A stretch of 64,000 nucleotides of DNA from Clostridiaceae bacterium OM02-2AC (GCA_003481775.1 QULU01000012.1:37939-101938), one strand, 5' to 3'. Counted from the first letter of the stretch, positions 33,391 to 41,893 are shown. Made by a program: numbers and translations. Notes: a model not told the origin generated them from the sequence alone.

Positions 33391-33561
33391 ATGGCTACCA
33401 TTATCATTTCGTTACTTTTGCTGCTGCTGATCATCCTTGCACTGCGTTCGATTCGCAAAGAGGAATCCTGCAGTGGGGGATGCAGCGGCTGTTCAAAAGG
33501 CTGTAAAAGCGGACAAGCTCTGTATGAGGCCTATCAGCAGGGAGAAAAGCAGAAGGTATGA
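33391..33561 (+). CDS. FeoB-associated Cys-rich membrane peptide
   Basis: This 56-residue protein consists of one membrane helix (MATIIISLLLLLLIILAL), a short charged linker and a Cys cluster, CSGGCSGCSKGCKSG. It is the standard small partner encoded after feoB in many Firmicutes; its exact role is not settled. It starts 27 bases after feoB. Its first residues closely resemble those of the HMA-fusion protein at 28037-28378. It is a short gene that length cut-offs would miss. Confidence 0.85.
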   Translation: MATIIISLLLLLLIILALRSIRKEESCSGGCSGCSKGCKSGQALYEAYQQGEKQKV

Positions 33562-33616
33562 TATAGAAATCATATCGCTGCTGTCTTCGCATTCGCGGCT
33601 TTCAATCGTATTGAAA

Positions 33617-33671
33617 AGGGGAATCCGAGCTGCTGTTGCTGCATATCACAGCATTGGATTTCCCTGTTTTT
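33617..33671 (+). terminator. Intrinsic terminator of the feo operon
   Basis: A 10-bp stem (33617-33626 with 33656-33665, one G-U) is followed by GTTTTTA. Confidence 0.6.
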
Positions 33672-33957
33672 ATAGCATCGTCACCGCATGAGAACCGTAC
33701 CCTGTATGAGTATGCTATCCTTTCCTGCATGCACCAAAAGCCATGCGCCAAAAGGGTATGTGAAAGCAGTGGGACAGTGTGATGGATCCATTGCCGGGGT
33801 GCTCATCATTGGAAAACGGCAATGGTGTACAAGAAGACATGGCCATCGCATAGGCAGGTGTCAGGATATGCTTCTAGTGTGTGCAGCTTCTCTTGAAAGC
33901 TGGGTGCTAAAGCGCGCAGCTTTGATGGCTATATACAAGAAATAATGAAAAAAAGAA
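33672..33957. other. Gap without recognised features
   Basis: About 290 bases with no family-like reading frame, promoter or stable hairpin recognised. Open frames here have skewed composition (rich in Cys, Met and Arg) and no ribosome site. Confidence 0.4.
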
Positions 33958-33986
33958 TTGACAGTAAGCGATACCAATGATATTAT
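33958..33986 (+). promoter_or_regulatory. Promoter of the mannose-family PTS operon
   Basis: TTGACA and TATTAT are exactly 17 bases apart, about 170 bases ahead of the first gene. Confidence 0.85.
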
Positions 33987-34012
33987 TTACCCGTAAAAAG
34001 TGAATACTTCGT

Positions 34013-34046
34013 GGTGTGTTACTGTTATCAAGAACAGGCATTAACT
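34013..34046 (+). promoter_or_regulatory. RAT antiterminator site (BglG/LicT type)
   Basis: The segment GGTGTGTTACTG (34013-34024), a 10-base centre and CAGGCATTAACT (34035-34046) match the ribonucleic antiterminator of the BglG/SacY/LicT family (GGnnTGTTACTG ... CAGGCAnnACC). Its right half is shared with the terminator that follows, so the two structures are mutually exclusive. The candidate reader is the antiterminator encoded at 39232-40086. Confidence 0.82.
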
Positions 34047-34113
34047 ATTTGAGAAGATGGATTACCGAGTAAAGGCGGAGTCTATCCAATCGAAGAGTGA
34101 TGCCTGTTTTTTT
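34034..34113 (+). terminator. Conditional terminator in the PTS leader
   Basis: ACAGGCAT (34034-34041) pairs with ATGCCTGT (34100-34107), followed by a run of T, 40 bases before the first PTS gene. It overlaps the RAT hairpin and would stop transcription unless the antiterminator binds. Confidence 0.82.
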
Positions 34114-34153
34114 GCATTGCGAGGGATTCAAAAAAAGAAAGGTAGGAGAAAAA

Positions 34154-35134
34154 ATGGTAGGAATTATTCTTGCAAGTCACGGTGATTTTGCGAAAGGCAT
34201 TCTGCAATCCGGGGAAATGATTTTCGGAACGCAGCCCAATGTAAAAGCAGTAACACTGCAGCCAAGTGAAGGACCGGATGACATTCGCGCAAAAATGGAA
34301 GAAGCAATCACTACATTCGAGAATCCTGAGCAGGTCCTGTTCATGGTAGACCTCTGGGGCGGTACACCGTTCAATCAGACCAGTGGACTGATCAACGGTC
34401 ATGAAGACACATGGGCTGTCGTTACAGGATTGAATCTGCCGATGCTGATTGAAGCATTTGCATCCAGAATGTCAATGGAATCAGCACAGGAGATTGCCGC
34501 ACATGTATATGGGGTAGCAAAGGAAGGTGTTCGATTACTTCCGGAGGCATTGGAGCCTGCACAGGAAAAACAGGCAGCTGAGCCGGTGACGCCGCAGGGA
34601 GCGATTCCTGAGGGAACCGTAATCGGAGACGGACATATCAAATATGTGCTGGCACGTATTGATTCCCGTCTGTTGCATGGACAGGTAGCTACAGCATGGA
34701 CAAAAACCGTTAAGCCAACGCGTATCATCGTTGTGTCTGACGGTGTGGCTAAGGATGAGCTGCGAAAAAACCTGATTGAACAGGCGGCTCCTCCGGGTGT
34801 GAAGGCCAACGTTGTTCCGGTTGATAAAATGATTCAGGTCGCAAAGGACCCGCGCTTTGGAAATACAAAAGCGATGCTGCTGTTTGAAACACCGCAGGAT
34901 GCGCTTCGTGCCATTGAAGGCGGTGTTGATGTGAAGGAGCTGAATATTGGCTCCATGGCACATTCCGTCGGAAAGATTGCAGTGAGCAAGGTGCTGTCTC
35001 TTGGTAAGGACGATGTCAAAACCTTTGAAAAGCTGAAAGCAAAGGGAATCCAGTTTGATGTGCGCAAGGTACCAAACGATTCCAAAGAAAACATGGACGA
35101 TATTATAAAGAAAGCCAAAGCAGAGCTGGCTTAA
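34154..35134 (+). CDS. PTS mannose-family EIIAB component
   Basis: The 326-residue cytoplasmic phosphotransferase has an N-terminal EIIA domain with phospho-His9 in ILASHGDFAKG and an EIIB domain with His175 in RIDSRLLHGQV, joined by an Ala/Pro/Glu-rich linker (about 137-155). It passes phosphate from HPr to the sugar entering through the IIC/IID proteins encoded next. Start 34154 follows AGGAGA; the longer frame upstream would include the terminator. The close IIB pattern to ManX/LevE types suggests mannose, glucose, fructose or an amino sugar; specificity cannot be read. Confidence 0.94.
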   Translation: MVGIILASHGDFAKGILQSGEMIFGTQPNVKAVTLQPSEGPDDIRAKMEEAITTFENPEQVLFMVDLWGGTPFNQTSGLINGHEDTWAVVTGLNLPMLIEAFASRMSMESAQEIAAHVYGVAKEGVRLLPEALEPAQEKQAAEPVTPQGAIPEGTVIGDGHIKYVLARIDSRLLHGQVATAWTKTVKPTRIIVVSDGVAKDELRKNLIEQAAPPGVKANVVPVDKMIQVAKDPRFGNTKAMLLFETPQDALRAIEGGVDVKELNIGSMAHSVGKIAVSKVLSLGKDDVKTFEKLKAKGIQFDVRKVPNDSKENMDDIIKKAKAELA

Positions 35135-35153
35135 GGAACAGGAGGAGATCATA

Positions 35154-35972
35154 ATGTCAATTATTACAATTTTACTAATCGTTATCGTTGCTCTTCTGGC
35201 TGGTATGGAAGGGGTCCTGGATGAATTTCAGTTCCATCAGCCACTGGTAGCATGTACACTGATCGGTATCGTGAGCGGTCATATGAAGGAAGGTATCATT
35301 TTGGGAGGCTCCCTGCAGATGATGGCACTGGGCTGGGCAAACGTAGGAGCAGCGATTGCTCCGGATGCTGCACTGGCTTCTGTTGCATCGGCGATCATCA
35401 TGGTATTGGGATTGCAGGGTGGAGCAACCGATGTAAATAACGCGATTTCTACATCGATTGCTGTTGCCGTACCGCTGTCCGTAGCAGGTCTGTTTTTAAC
35501 GATGATCTGTCGTACCATTGCAATTCCGATGGTTCACTTTATGGATGCCGCTGCTGAAAAGGGAAATATTCGCATGATGGAGGTATGGCAGGTTCTTGCT
35601 ATCCTGCTGCAGGGTGTACGTATCGCGATTCCTGCTGCTGCCCTGTGCGTCGTATCTCCGGGTGTTGTTACCGATGTATTGAATCAGATGCCATCCTGGC
35701 TGTCCGGTGGTATGGCAGTCGGTGGAGGCATGGTTGCCGCAGTAGGGTATGCCATGGTTATCAACATGATGGCAACAAAGGAAACCTGGCCGTTCTTCGC
35801 TCTGGGCTTTGTGTTAGCTGCGCTGAACCAGCTGACGCTGATCGCACTGGGTGTAATCGGTGTTGTCATTGCACTGATTTATCTGGGACTGAAGGAGCAC
35901 GGTGGTTCCAATAACGGCGGAGGAAGCAGTAATACCGGTGATCCGCTTGGCGATATATTGAATGATTATTGA
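35154..35972 (+). CDS. PTS mannose-family EIIC component
   Basis: The 272-residue membrane channel subunit has the family patterns GSLQMMALGWANVGAAIAPDAALAS and ATKETWPFFALGF. It has a glycine/serine/asparagine-rich hydrophilic tail after the last helix. It works with EIID (next gene) to translocate and phosphorylate the sugar. It begins 19 bases after EIIAB with AGGAGG. Its tail bases run up to the ribosome site of the EIID gene. Confidence 0.95.
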   Translation: MSIITILLIVIVALLAGMEGVLDEFQFHQPLVACTLIGIVSGHMKEGIILGGSLQMMALGWANVGAAIAPDAALASVASAIIMVLGLQGGATDVNNAISTSIAVAVPLSVAGLFLTMICRTIAIPMVHFMDAAAEKGNIRMMEVWQVLAILLQGVRIAIPAAALCVVSPGVVTDVLNQMPSWLSGGMAVGGGMVAAVGYAMVINMMATKETWPFFALGFVLAALNQLTLIALGVIGVVIALIYLGLKEHGGSNNGGGSSNTGDPLGDILNDY

Positions 35973-35992
35973 TCTTGAAGGAGGAAGAAAAC

Positions 35993-36907
35993 ATGGAGAA
36001 AATTACATTATCGAAAAAAGATCGTTTGTCAGTTGCATGGCGTCATCAGTTCCTTCAGGGTTCCTGGAATTATGAACGTATGCAGAATGGCGGCTGGTGT
36101 TATTCCATCATCCCTGCCATTAAAAAGCTGTATCCGAATAAGGATGACCAGATTGCCGCATTGAAGCGTCATATGGAATTCTATAATACACATCCTTATG
36201 TGTCTGCACCGGTTATGGGTGTTACGCTGGCACTTGAAGAGGAGCGTGCCAACGGTGTATCTGTGGATGATGCGGCAATACAGGGTGTCAAGGTCGGCAT
36301 GATGGGACCGCTGGCAGGTGTCGGAGATCCAGTATTCTGGTTTACACTGCGTCCGATTCTGGGAGCGCTTGGTGCATCCTTGGCATTGTCCGGAAACATC
36401 ATCGGACCACTGCTGTTCTTTGTGGCATGGAATGTGATCCGCTGGGCCTTTATCTGGTATACACAGGAGTTCGGCTATAAGGTGGGAACCTCTATTGTAA
36501 AGGATCTTTCCGGTGGTCTGCTTGGCAAAATAACAAGCGGAGCATCCATTCTGGGTATGTTTATCATCGGATCCCTTGTACAGCGCTGGGTAAGCATTTC
36601 CTTTACACCGGTTGTATCTACGGTTACACAGTCAAAGGGAGCGTTCATTGACTGGAATAATCTATCCAGCGGTATTGACGGTGTACGTGAGGCTATCACG
36701 CAGTACGATGCACTGGGAAGCACCGGCTTAAATGTGGAAAAGGTGACAACCCTGCAGCAGAATCTGGATCAGCTGATTCCGGGACTGGCCGCATTGCTGC
36801 TGACGCTATTGTGCTGCTGGCTGTTAAAGAAAAAGGTATCACCGATCATCATTATCATAGCTTTATTCATCGTAGGTATTCTGGCACGTCTTGGCGGCGT
36901 GATGTAG
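35993..36907 (+). CDS. PTS mannose-family EIID component
   Basis: The 304-residue membrane subunit unique to the mannose PTS family has the diagnostic QGSWNYERMQNGGWCYSI near the N-terminus, VKVGMMGPLAGVGDPVFW in the middle and C-terminal helices. Start 35993 (MEKITLSKKD) was chosen because AAGGAGG precedes it; a longer in-frame opening at 35969 overlaps the IIC gene without such a site. Confidence 0.95.
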   Translation: MEKITLSKKDRLSVAWRHQFLQGSWNYERMQNGGWCYSIIPAIKKLYPNKDDQIAALKRHMEFYNTHPYVSAPVMGVTLALEEERANGVSVDDAAIQGVKVGMMGPLAGVGDPVFWFTLRPILGALGASLALSGNIIGPLLFFVAWNVIRWAFIWYTQEFGYKVGTSIVKDLSGGLLGKITSGASILGMFIIGSLVQRWVSISFTPVVSTVTQSKGAFIDWNNLSSGIDGVREAITQYDALGSTGLNVEKVTTLQQNLDQLIPGLAALLLTLLCCWLLKKKVSPIIIIIALFIVGILARLGGVM

Positions 36908-36958
36908 AAGCCGTAAAAAAAAGGTTGCATTGCTTCGCAGCAGAGGAGGAAATCAGAT

Positions 36959-37354
36959 ATGGTACAGTCAAGAAACACAACGGTGGATTATACAGTCAAG
37001 GGTATTTCCTATATGGGATTATCAGCCTATGGAAAGATCATGGTAGGGGATCGGGCCTTCGAGTTTTATAATGATCGCAACGTTAAGGATTATATTCAGA
37101 TTCCCTGGGACGAGGTGGATACCATCGTTGCTTCTGTATTGTTCAAAGGCAGAAAGATTTCGCGTTTTGCAATCATGACAAAAAGCAGCGGTACATTCTC
37201 CTTCTCCTCCCGCGACAACAAAGTCCTGCTGCGTGCGGTCGCAAATTATATAGATGGAGAGCGGATGGTGCGTTCCCTGAGCTTCCTTGATGTTATCAAA
37301 CGAAGTATCAAACGCATCATCCACAGAAAAAAAGAGGATCCGGCATCCTGTTGA
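36959..37354 (+). CDS. DUF956 (ManO-type) protein
   Basis: The 131-residue cytoplasmic protein matches the DUF956 family, typically encoded right after mannose-family PTS genes and sometimes called ManO. The pattern VKGISYMGLSAYGKIMVGD and IQIPWDEVDTIVASV is PH-like/GRAM-like in spacing. A regulatory role for the transporter is suspected in the family but not established. GAGGAGG precedes the start, and a terminator follows. Confidence 0.85.
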   Translation: MVQSRNTTVDYTVKGISYMGLSAYGKIMVGDRAFEFYNDRNVKDYIQIPWDEVDTIVASVLFKGRKISRFAIMTKSSGTFSFSSRDNKVLLRAVANYIDGERMVRSLSFLDVIKRSIKRIIHRKKEDPASC

Positions 37355-37368
37355 TACAGCGTGCTTAC

Positions 37369-37404
37369 AAAGAGGGTTTCAACAGAAATGTTGACTCCCT
37401 TTTT
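37369..37404 (+). terminator. Intrinsic terminator of the mannose-family PTS operon
   Basis: An imperfect stem (37369-37383 with 37390-37404) ends in TTTTT, directly after DUF956. Confidence 0.65.
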
Positions 37405-37497
37405 CAGCATATGGGTGCATGTGAATAGTAAAGAAATACAGGCACAATATGGAAATCGAATGTTGTTTTTTCCTTTACAATATCTTCCAAAATTGGT

Positions 37498-37514
37498 ACC
37501 ATATTATATATGGT
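37498..37514 (+). promoter_or_regulatory. Palindrome before the IICB gene
   Basis: ACCATAT-TAT-ATATGGT is a perfect 7-bp inverted repeat. It could include a -10 element or serve as an operator. No convincing -35 was found, so the promoter of the IICB unit is unresolved. Confidence 0.35.
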
Positions 37515-37575
37515 TTAGTTGTAAGGAGAAAGGAGTGTATGAATTCGCTGTACGGGCGACTCATACAGAACATAT

Positions 37576-39201
37576 ATGAAAGATCGCATGCTCAATGTTC
37601 TGCAGCGGGTGGGAAGAAGCTTTATGCTGCCGATTGCCATACTTCCGGTTGCAGGTCTGCTGCTGGGAATCGGGGAATCACTCAGCAATCCCAACATGAT
37701 CGCTGCTTATGGATTGCAATGGCTTTTGGGTGAAGGAACCTTCTTCTATATGATATTCAAGGTGATGAGCAATGCCGGTAATATCGTATTTACGAATCTG
37801 CCTCTGATTTTCGCTATGGGGGTGGCACTTGGTATGGCGAAGAAGGAAAAAGAGGTCGCAGTTCTTGCATCCGCAATCAGCTTCTTCATCATGCATACCT
37901 CCATCGCTACCATGCTGGAGCTTACGGATATCGCGGCAACGCTTCCGGATGGCTCTGTAACGTCGGTGACCGGTATCACCTCTTTACAGATGGGGATGTT
38001 TGGCGGTGTCATTGTAGGTCTTGGTACAGCTGCGCTGCATAATCATTTCTACAAAATTCAGCTGCCGCGTATTTTGAGCTTCTTCGGAGGAACGCGCTTT
38101 GTGCCCATCATCTGTTCCATCGTCTATCTGCTGGTCGGCATTCTGATGTTCTATATCTGGCCGATTTTACAGGAGGGGATTTATATGCTCGGGGATATCG
38201 TGCAACGCTCCGGGTATTATGGAACCTTTCTTTACGGGGTGATCGAGCGCGCACTGATTCCCTTCGGGCTACATCATGTCTTTTATCTTCCGTTCTGGCA
38301 AACGGCAGTTGGCGGTACGATGGAAATTGCGGGAGTCAGTGTGCAGGGAGCACAAAATATCTTCTTTGCCCAGCTGGCGGACCCCAATACCGTACACTTC
38401 AGTGTAGAGGCAACGCGCTTCATGTCTGGTAAATTTCCGCTGATGATTTTCGGCCTTCCCGCAGCTGCCCTTGCCATGTATCGCTGTGCGCCGCCTGACA
38501 AACAAAAAATTGCCGGAGGATTGCTGATTTCCGCTGCGCTTACCAGTATGCTGACCGGAATCACCGAGCCGTTGGAGTATACCTTTCTGTTTGCGGCACC
38601 GCTGCTTTATGGCATACACTGTGTACTGGCAGGCTGTGCATTTATGCTCATGCATATGCTGCAGGTCGGTGTTGGCTTAACCTTTTCCGGAGGGTTGATC
38701 GATCTGTTTTTGTTTGGAATTCTTCAGGGAAATGCAAAGACCAACTGGATGATGATTGTAGTCGTCGGCGTTTTCTACTTTATGATTTATTATGTGCTGT
38801 TCACCTTCCTGATCAAACGGCTTGATTTCAAGACACCGGGTAGGGAAAGCGAATCACAGGAAATAAATGTCAGCGAGAGGCTTGCTGTGGTGGAGAAAGC
38901 GGATGAGGGACAGCATTCAGAAAAGAAAGAAAATGATGCGGATGCTTTGTCCTCTTTGATCTGTGCAGGACTTGGCGGAAAGGACAATATTATAAGTCTG
39001 GACTGCTGTGCGACAAGACTTCATGTGACGATGAAGGATCCAATGCAGATGGATGATATACTGCTGCAGGCAAGCGGAGCTGCCGGTATCTATAAGAAAA
39101 GCCGCGGTTTACAGATTATTTATGGTCCCCGTGTGACGATTATAAAATCGGATTTAGAGGATTATCTGTTACGTCTGGCTGGTAAGGAAGAAACGTATTA
39201 G
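37576..39201 (+). CDS. PTS glucose-family EIICB transporter (alpha-glucoside/maltose-like)
   Basis: The 541-residue protein has an EIIC membrane domain beginning MKDRMLNVLQRVGRSFMLPI and including LIPFGLHHVFYLPFW and GITEPLEYTFLF. A linker and a C-terminal EIIB domain follow, with phospho-Cys478 in LDCCATRLHV. There is no EIIA domain, so it must borrow one. The pattern around FGLHHVFYLPFWQT is closest in memory to alpha-glucoside or maltose transporters, but the sugar is uncertain. The ATG at 37576 has only a weak ribosome site. A strong AAGGAGAAAGGAG lies before an out-of-frame ATG at 37539. The antiterminator gene follows after 30 bases. Confidence 0.88.
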   Translation: MKDRMLNVLQRVGRSFMLPIAILPVAGLLLGIGESLSNPNMIAAYGLQWLLGEGTFFYMIFKVMSNAGNIVFTNLPLIFAMGVALGMAKKEKEVAVLASAISFFIMHTSIATMLELTDIAATLPDGSVTSVTGITSLQMGMFGGVIVGLGTAALHNHFYKIQLPRILSFFGGTRFVPIICSIVYLLVGILMFYIWPILQEGIYMLGDIVQRSGYYGTFLYGVIERALIPFGLHHVFYLPFWQTAVGGTMEIAGVSVQGAQNIFFAQLADPNTVHFSVEATRFMSGKFPLMIFGLPAAALAMYRCAPPDKQKIAGGLLISAALTSMLTGITEPLEYTFLFAAPLLYGIHCVLAGCAFMLMHMLQVGVGLTFSGGLIDLFLFGILQGNAKTNWMMIVVVGVFYFMIYYVLFTFLIKRLDFKTPGRESESQEINVSERLAVVEKADEGQHSEKKENDADALSSLICAGLGGKDNIISLDCCATRLHVTMKDPMQMDDILLQASGAAGIYKKSRGLQIIYGPRVTIIKSDLEDYLLRLAGKEETY

Positions 39202-39231
39202 GAAACAAAGATTTAGGAAAGGGGGACATTT

Positions 39232-40086
39232 ATGTATACCGTTGTAAAAACATTAAACAACAACAGTGTACTGGTACAGGATGCATCCGGTGTATCTATG
39301 ATATTTCTGGGGAAGGGGATCGGCTTCGGAAAGAAAAACGGAGATTCCATCACCCCCGGTGCGGGAGTGGAGCTGTATCGGTTCACGGAAACAAATGATC
39401 ATGGGGATGCTATGGAAATCATACAGGAGGTCAACCCAATCTTTATTGAGGTCGCAGGCAGAATTTTGCAGCTTGCGCAGGCTAAATTTCACGAGGTTGA
39501 TAAAAACATCTTGCTGCCGCTGGCAGATCATATCGCTTTTTCCATTGAGCGTATGAAGGCGAATATGGATATTTCCAATCCCTTCGCCAGTGAAATCGCT
39601 CTGCTTTACCGGGAGGAATATGAAGTCGCCTTGCAGGGGAAGGCAATCATCGAGGAAATGTGTGGCTATACGATCAATGAAGGAGAAATTGGCTATATTA
39701 CGCTGCACGTGCATTCCGCAAGAGGGGAAGACAAGGTTTCAGAGGCGATGCAGACAGCGGTCATCATACGCGACAGTATCGAAGAGGTGGAGCGGGATTA
39801 TGGAATTTCAATCGATACCAATTCCATGTCCTATACTCGTTTGATGAATCATATGAAGTTTCTGATGCTGCGGCTGCAGTCGGATGAGGAGCTGCAGATG
39901 GATGTCGGTGATTATGTATCAAAGCAGTTTCCCTATGCCTATAAAACGGCACAGAAAATCTGTGAGGAGCTGCGCAAGGTCTATCATAAGGATATTCCGG
40001 AAACAGAAATCGGATATCTTGCCCTGCACATCGAGCGGGTTCGTACCAGTGAAATGAAAAAGCTGGAGGAACGCTTTGCTACATAG
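39232..40086 (+). CDS. BglG/LicT-family RNA-binding antiterminator
   Basis: The 284-residue regulator has an N-terminal CAT RNA-binding domain (about 1-55, VVKTLNNNSVLVQD, GKGIGFGKKNGD) and two PRD domains. Each PRD has two conserved histidines: LADHIAFSIE and ITLHVHSARG in PRD1, LMNHMKFLML and LALHIERV in PRD2. Phosphorylation of these by HPr and the cognate EII controls dimer activity. It probably binds the RAT at 34013-34046 and so couples the mannose-family operon to transport by the adjacent IICB. That target is inferred; no RAT was found in front of the IICB gene. Confidence 0.92.
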   Translation: MYTVVKTLNNNSVLVQDASGVSMIFLGKGIGFGKKNGDSITPGAGVELYRFTETNDHGDAMEIIQEVNPIFIEVAGRILQLAQAKFHEVDKNILLPLADHIAFSIERMKANMDISNPFASEIALLYREEYEVALQGKAIIEEMCGYTINEGEIGYITLHVHSARGEDKVSEAMQTAVIIRDSIEEVERDYGISIDTNSMSYTRLMNHMKFLMLRLQSDEELQMDVGDYVSKQFPYAYKTAQKICEELRKVYHKDIPETEIGYLALHIERVRTSEMKKLEERFAT

Positions 40087-40173
40087 CATATGTAGGCTGG
40101 GCGTTTCTTTTAAGTTTGCGGGCGATTGCTTTGCAGATATGATATAATAATGGCAATAAAAGGAGCAAAGGGT

Positions 40174-40791
40174 ATGGATGAGATGATGAGTGAAACAGAT
40201 TTTGATGCAAGGCTGAATGCACTATGGGAACGCTTTTCCACGCTGCACAATCACGCCAATACTGATGTGCAGGAAGCGCTGCATAATTTATTGACGCATC
40301 CTAAGGAGGAGCTGGATGATGCTTCGTATATGAAGCTCATGTATATGAAGGGACTTTGCTATGAGGAGCAGGGAAATAAAAATGCGGCACGCTATTGTGC
40401 CATGCGAATGCATGCAATACAGGAATGTATGCACAATCCCAGAAAAAAACGTCCCCGCTTTTTGGATATACAGGGATATGTATGCAGTGATGCAATGAAT
40501 GTATTTATTGAGCGGTACACAGCGTTTCTCAAGGATACCTACAAGGGCATCAACCGTCGTTTGCTTATGATCGTAGGTATATTATTTCTGGCTGTCTTTC
40601 TCGTTTTAACGCTGTTCCTCAAAATTTATTTCATCATCGCGGCGTTGGAGACAATTATGCTGGGCATGCTGACCTATCTGCTGCAGAAGCGAAGAATGCC
40701 GGATATCTTTCAGAAAAACCAGCTGAATGCAATAGAAAAATATGTTGAACCGGAGGTTCTGGAATTTGACCGCCCTATCCGTTTTTCATAA
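40174..40791 (+). CDS. Membrane protein of unknown function
   Basis: The 205-residue protein has a helical, His/Met-rich cytoplasmic N-terminal region (about 1-125) resembling a TPR-like bundle (YMKLMYMKGLCYEEQGNKNAA). Two close membrane helices follow (about 130-175), then a short cytoplasmic tail. The family was not recognised. Start 40174 has AAAGGAG eight bases upstream, and an extended -10 (TGATATAAT, 40140-40148) lies in front. It is followed by a strong terminator, so it is monocistronic. Confidence 0.7.
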   Translation: MDEMMSETDFDARLNALWERFSTLHNHANTDVQEALHNLLTHPKEELDDASYMKLMYMKGLCYEEQGNKNAARYCAMRMHAIQECMHNPRKKRPRFLDIQGYVCSDAMNVFIERYTAFLKDTYKGINRRLLMIVGILFLAVFLVLTLFLKIYFIIAALETIMLGMLTYLLQKRRMPDIFQKNQLNAIEKYVEPEVLEFDRPIRFS

Positions 40792-40801
40792 TCAGAAGTG
40801 C

Positions 40802-40831
40802 AGCACAGATTGTCTCTGCTGTGCTTTTTTT
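40802..40831 (+). terminator. Intrinsic terminator
   Basis: A perfect 7-bp stem, AGCACAG with CTGTGCT, is followed by seven T. Confidence 0.85.
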
Positions 40832-40931
40832 ATCGGTCAAGCAGATCGCAATCCTGGCGGGTCGTCCGTATATTCTATGTAGAAAACGGCAGGAAAGACA
40901 ATCCTCCCGTTATCGTTTTGTGAATTTCATC

Positions 40932-41441
40932 CTACAGCTTATTGCGCTCGTTAACAATGGCATCCCAGGTTGCCTTTCCAATGACACCGTCGATGTTTAA
41001 GTCATATAAATACTGGAATTGCTGCACCATGGTGGTTGTTCTTGGACCATACATGCCGTCTACCGGTATCGGACGCAAGCATTTATTGACAGCGGCAATC
41101 TCATTCAGATATTCCTGCATTTTAAAGACGGAAATTCCCTGCGCACCAGAGCTGAGATAGTAAGAGCTGCTTGCGACAGGAATATTGGTGACAATCTGTA
41201 GATCACGAAGCTTGTTTACAATGGAATCCCAGGTATCGTTGCCAATTTCACCATCAATCGGAAGGTTTGCATAGCGCTGCCATTCCCGTACGGCCTGCTC
41301 CGTTCTGGTACCATATACACCATCCTGCAGATTACGGGTATTGATGAACCCCTTTTCCTGCATCATATTCAAATATGCCTGCTGTTTGTTTACACCAATC
41401 CCGATGCTTCCCGGTTTTAATGCGGCTGTTGAAATCATCAT
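40932..41441 (-). CDS. Protein with two peptidoglycan-binding (PG_binding_1) domains
   Basis: The 169-residue protein consists of two PG_binding_1 repeats. They are seen as DGVYGTRTEQAVREWQRYANL followed by IDGEIGNDTWDSIV, and DGMYGPRTTTMVQQFQYLYDL followed by IDGVIGKATWDAIV. No signal peptide and no catalytic domain are visible, so how it reaches the wall is unclear. Start 41441 has AAAGGAGA upstream. It may be a stand-alone wall-binding module or a spore or phage-like accessory protein. Confidence 0.8.
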   Translation of the reverse strand: MMISTAALKPGSIGIGVNKQQAYLNMMQEKGFINTRNLQDGVYGTRTEQAVREWQRYANLPIDGEIGNDTWDSIVNKLRDLQIVTNIPVASSSYYLSSGAQGISVFKMQEYLNEIAAVNKCLRPIPVDGMYGPRTTTMVQQFQYLYDLNIDGVIGKATWDAIVNERNKL

Positions 41442-41590
41442 GTAACATCTCCTTTCCCTACAGTATATGGGAAAACGGGGAAACGCCCTATATACTAGCC
41501 CATCTCCCGATCTTTTCACAACATAAATTTTAATGAAAATGCCCTGAAACTAAAAGATGAAATTTTTTTCAAAAAATTTACAGAAAAGTG

Positions 41591-41618
41591 TTGCATTCTT
41601 TTTGCATCCGTGTATAAT
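41591..41618 (+). promoter_or_regulatory. Promoter of the T-box-controlled ABC operon
   Basis: TTGCAT and TATAAT are 16 bases apart, with TG before the -10, immediately upstream of the T-box leader. Confidence 0.75.
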
Positions 41619-41631
41619 AGTGTTATATTAA

Positions 41632-41875
41632 CAACTGAGAACAGAAGTAGTACATCTGAAATGCTGCAAAGAGAGCCTGCATACTGGTGAAAGCGGGAGA
41701 GTAAAACAGGATGGAACGTGTCTGGGAGTTGAATTGTCGAGCGCTGTGGCAGGAGGCAATTCCGTGTTACCTGACGTTACAGGCGTAAGCGTCGTCCGTT
41801 ATAGAAACGGACGGAACTAAGGTGGTACCGCGAGCAATCGTCCTTTGATTTTTTGAAGGGCGATTTTATTTTTAT
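41632..41875 (+). ncRNA. T-box leader RNA
   Basis: The leader contains the canonical T-box AAGGTGGTACCGCG at 41819-41832. A stable hairpin lies just before it (41793-41815). An intrinsic terminator, AATCGTCCTT (41836-41845) with AAGGGCGATT (41856-41865) plus T run, follows. Upstream elements typical of stem I are present (AGAGAG, GGTGAAA). It senses uncharged tRNA and antiterminates the amino-acid ABC operon. The specifier lies in the GGAACGTGTCTGGGAG segment (near 41713-41728); GTG (Val) or TGT (Cys) are candidates, not resolvable by eye. Confidence 0.92.
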
Positions 41876-41893
41876 AGAGAGGAAGGAGATTTT

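Noticed and set aside
33688..33945. 85-codon plus-strand open frame after the feo terminator
   Set aside because: No ribosome site, Cys/Met-rich random-like sequence, and located between a terminator and the next promoter.
34097..34153. N-terminal extension of the PTS EIIAB gene
   Set aside because: The extra codons lie within the leader terminator, and the ATG at 34154 has AGGAGA and begins the standard EIIA fold.
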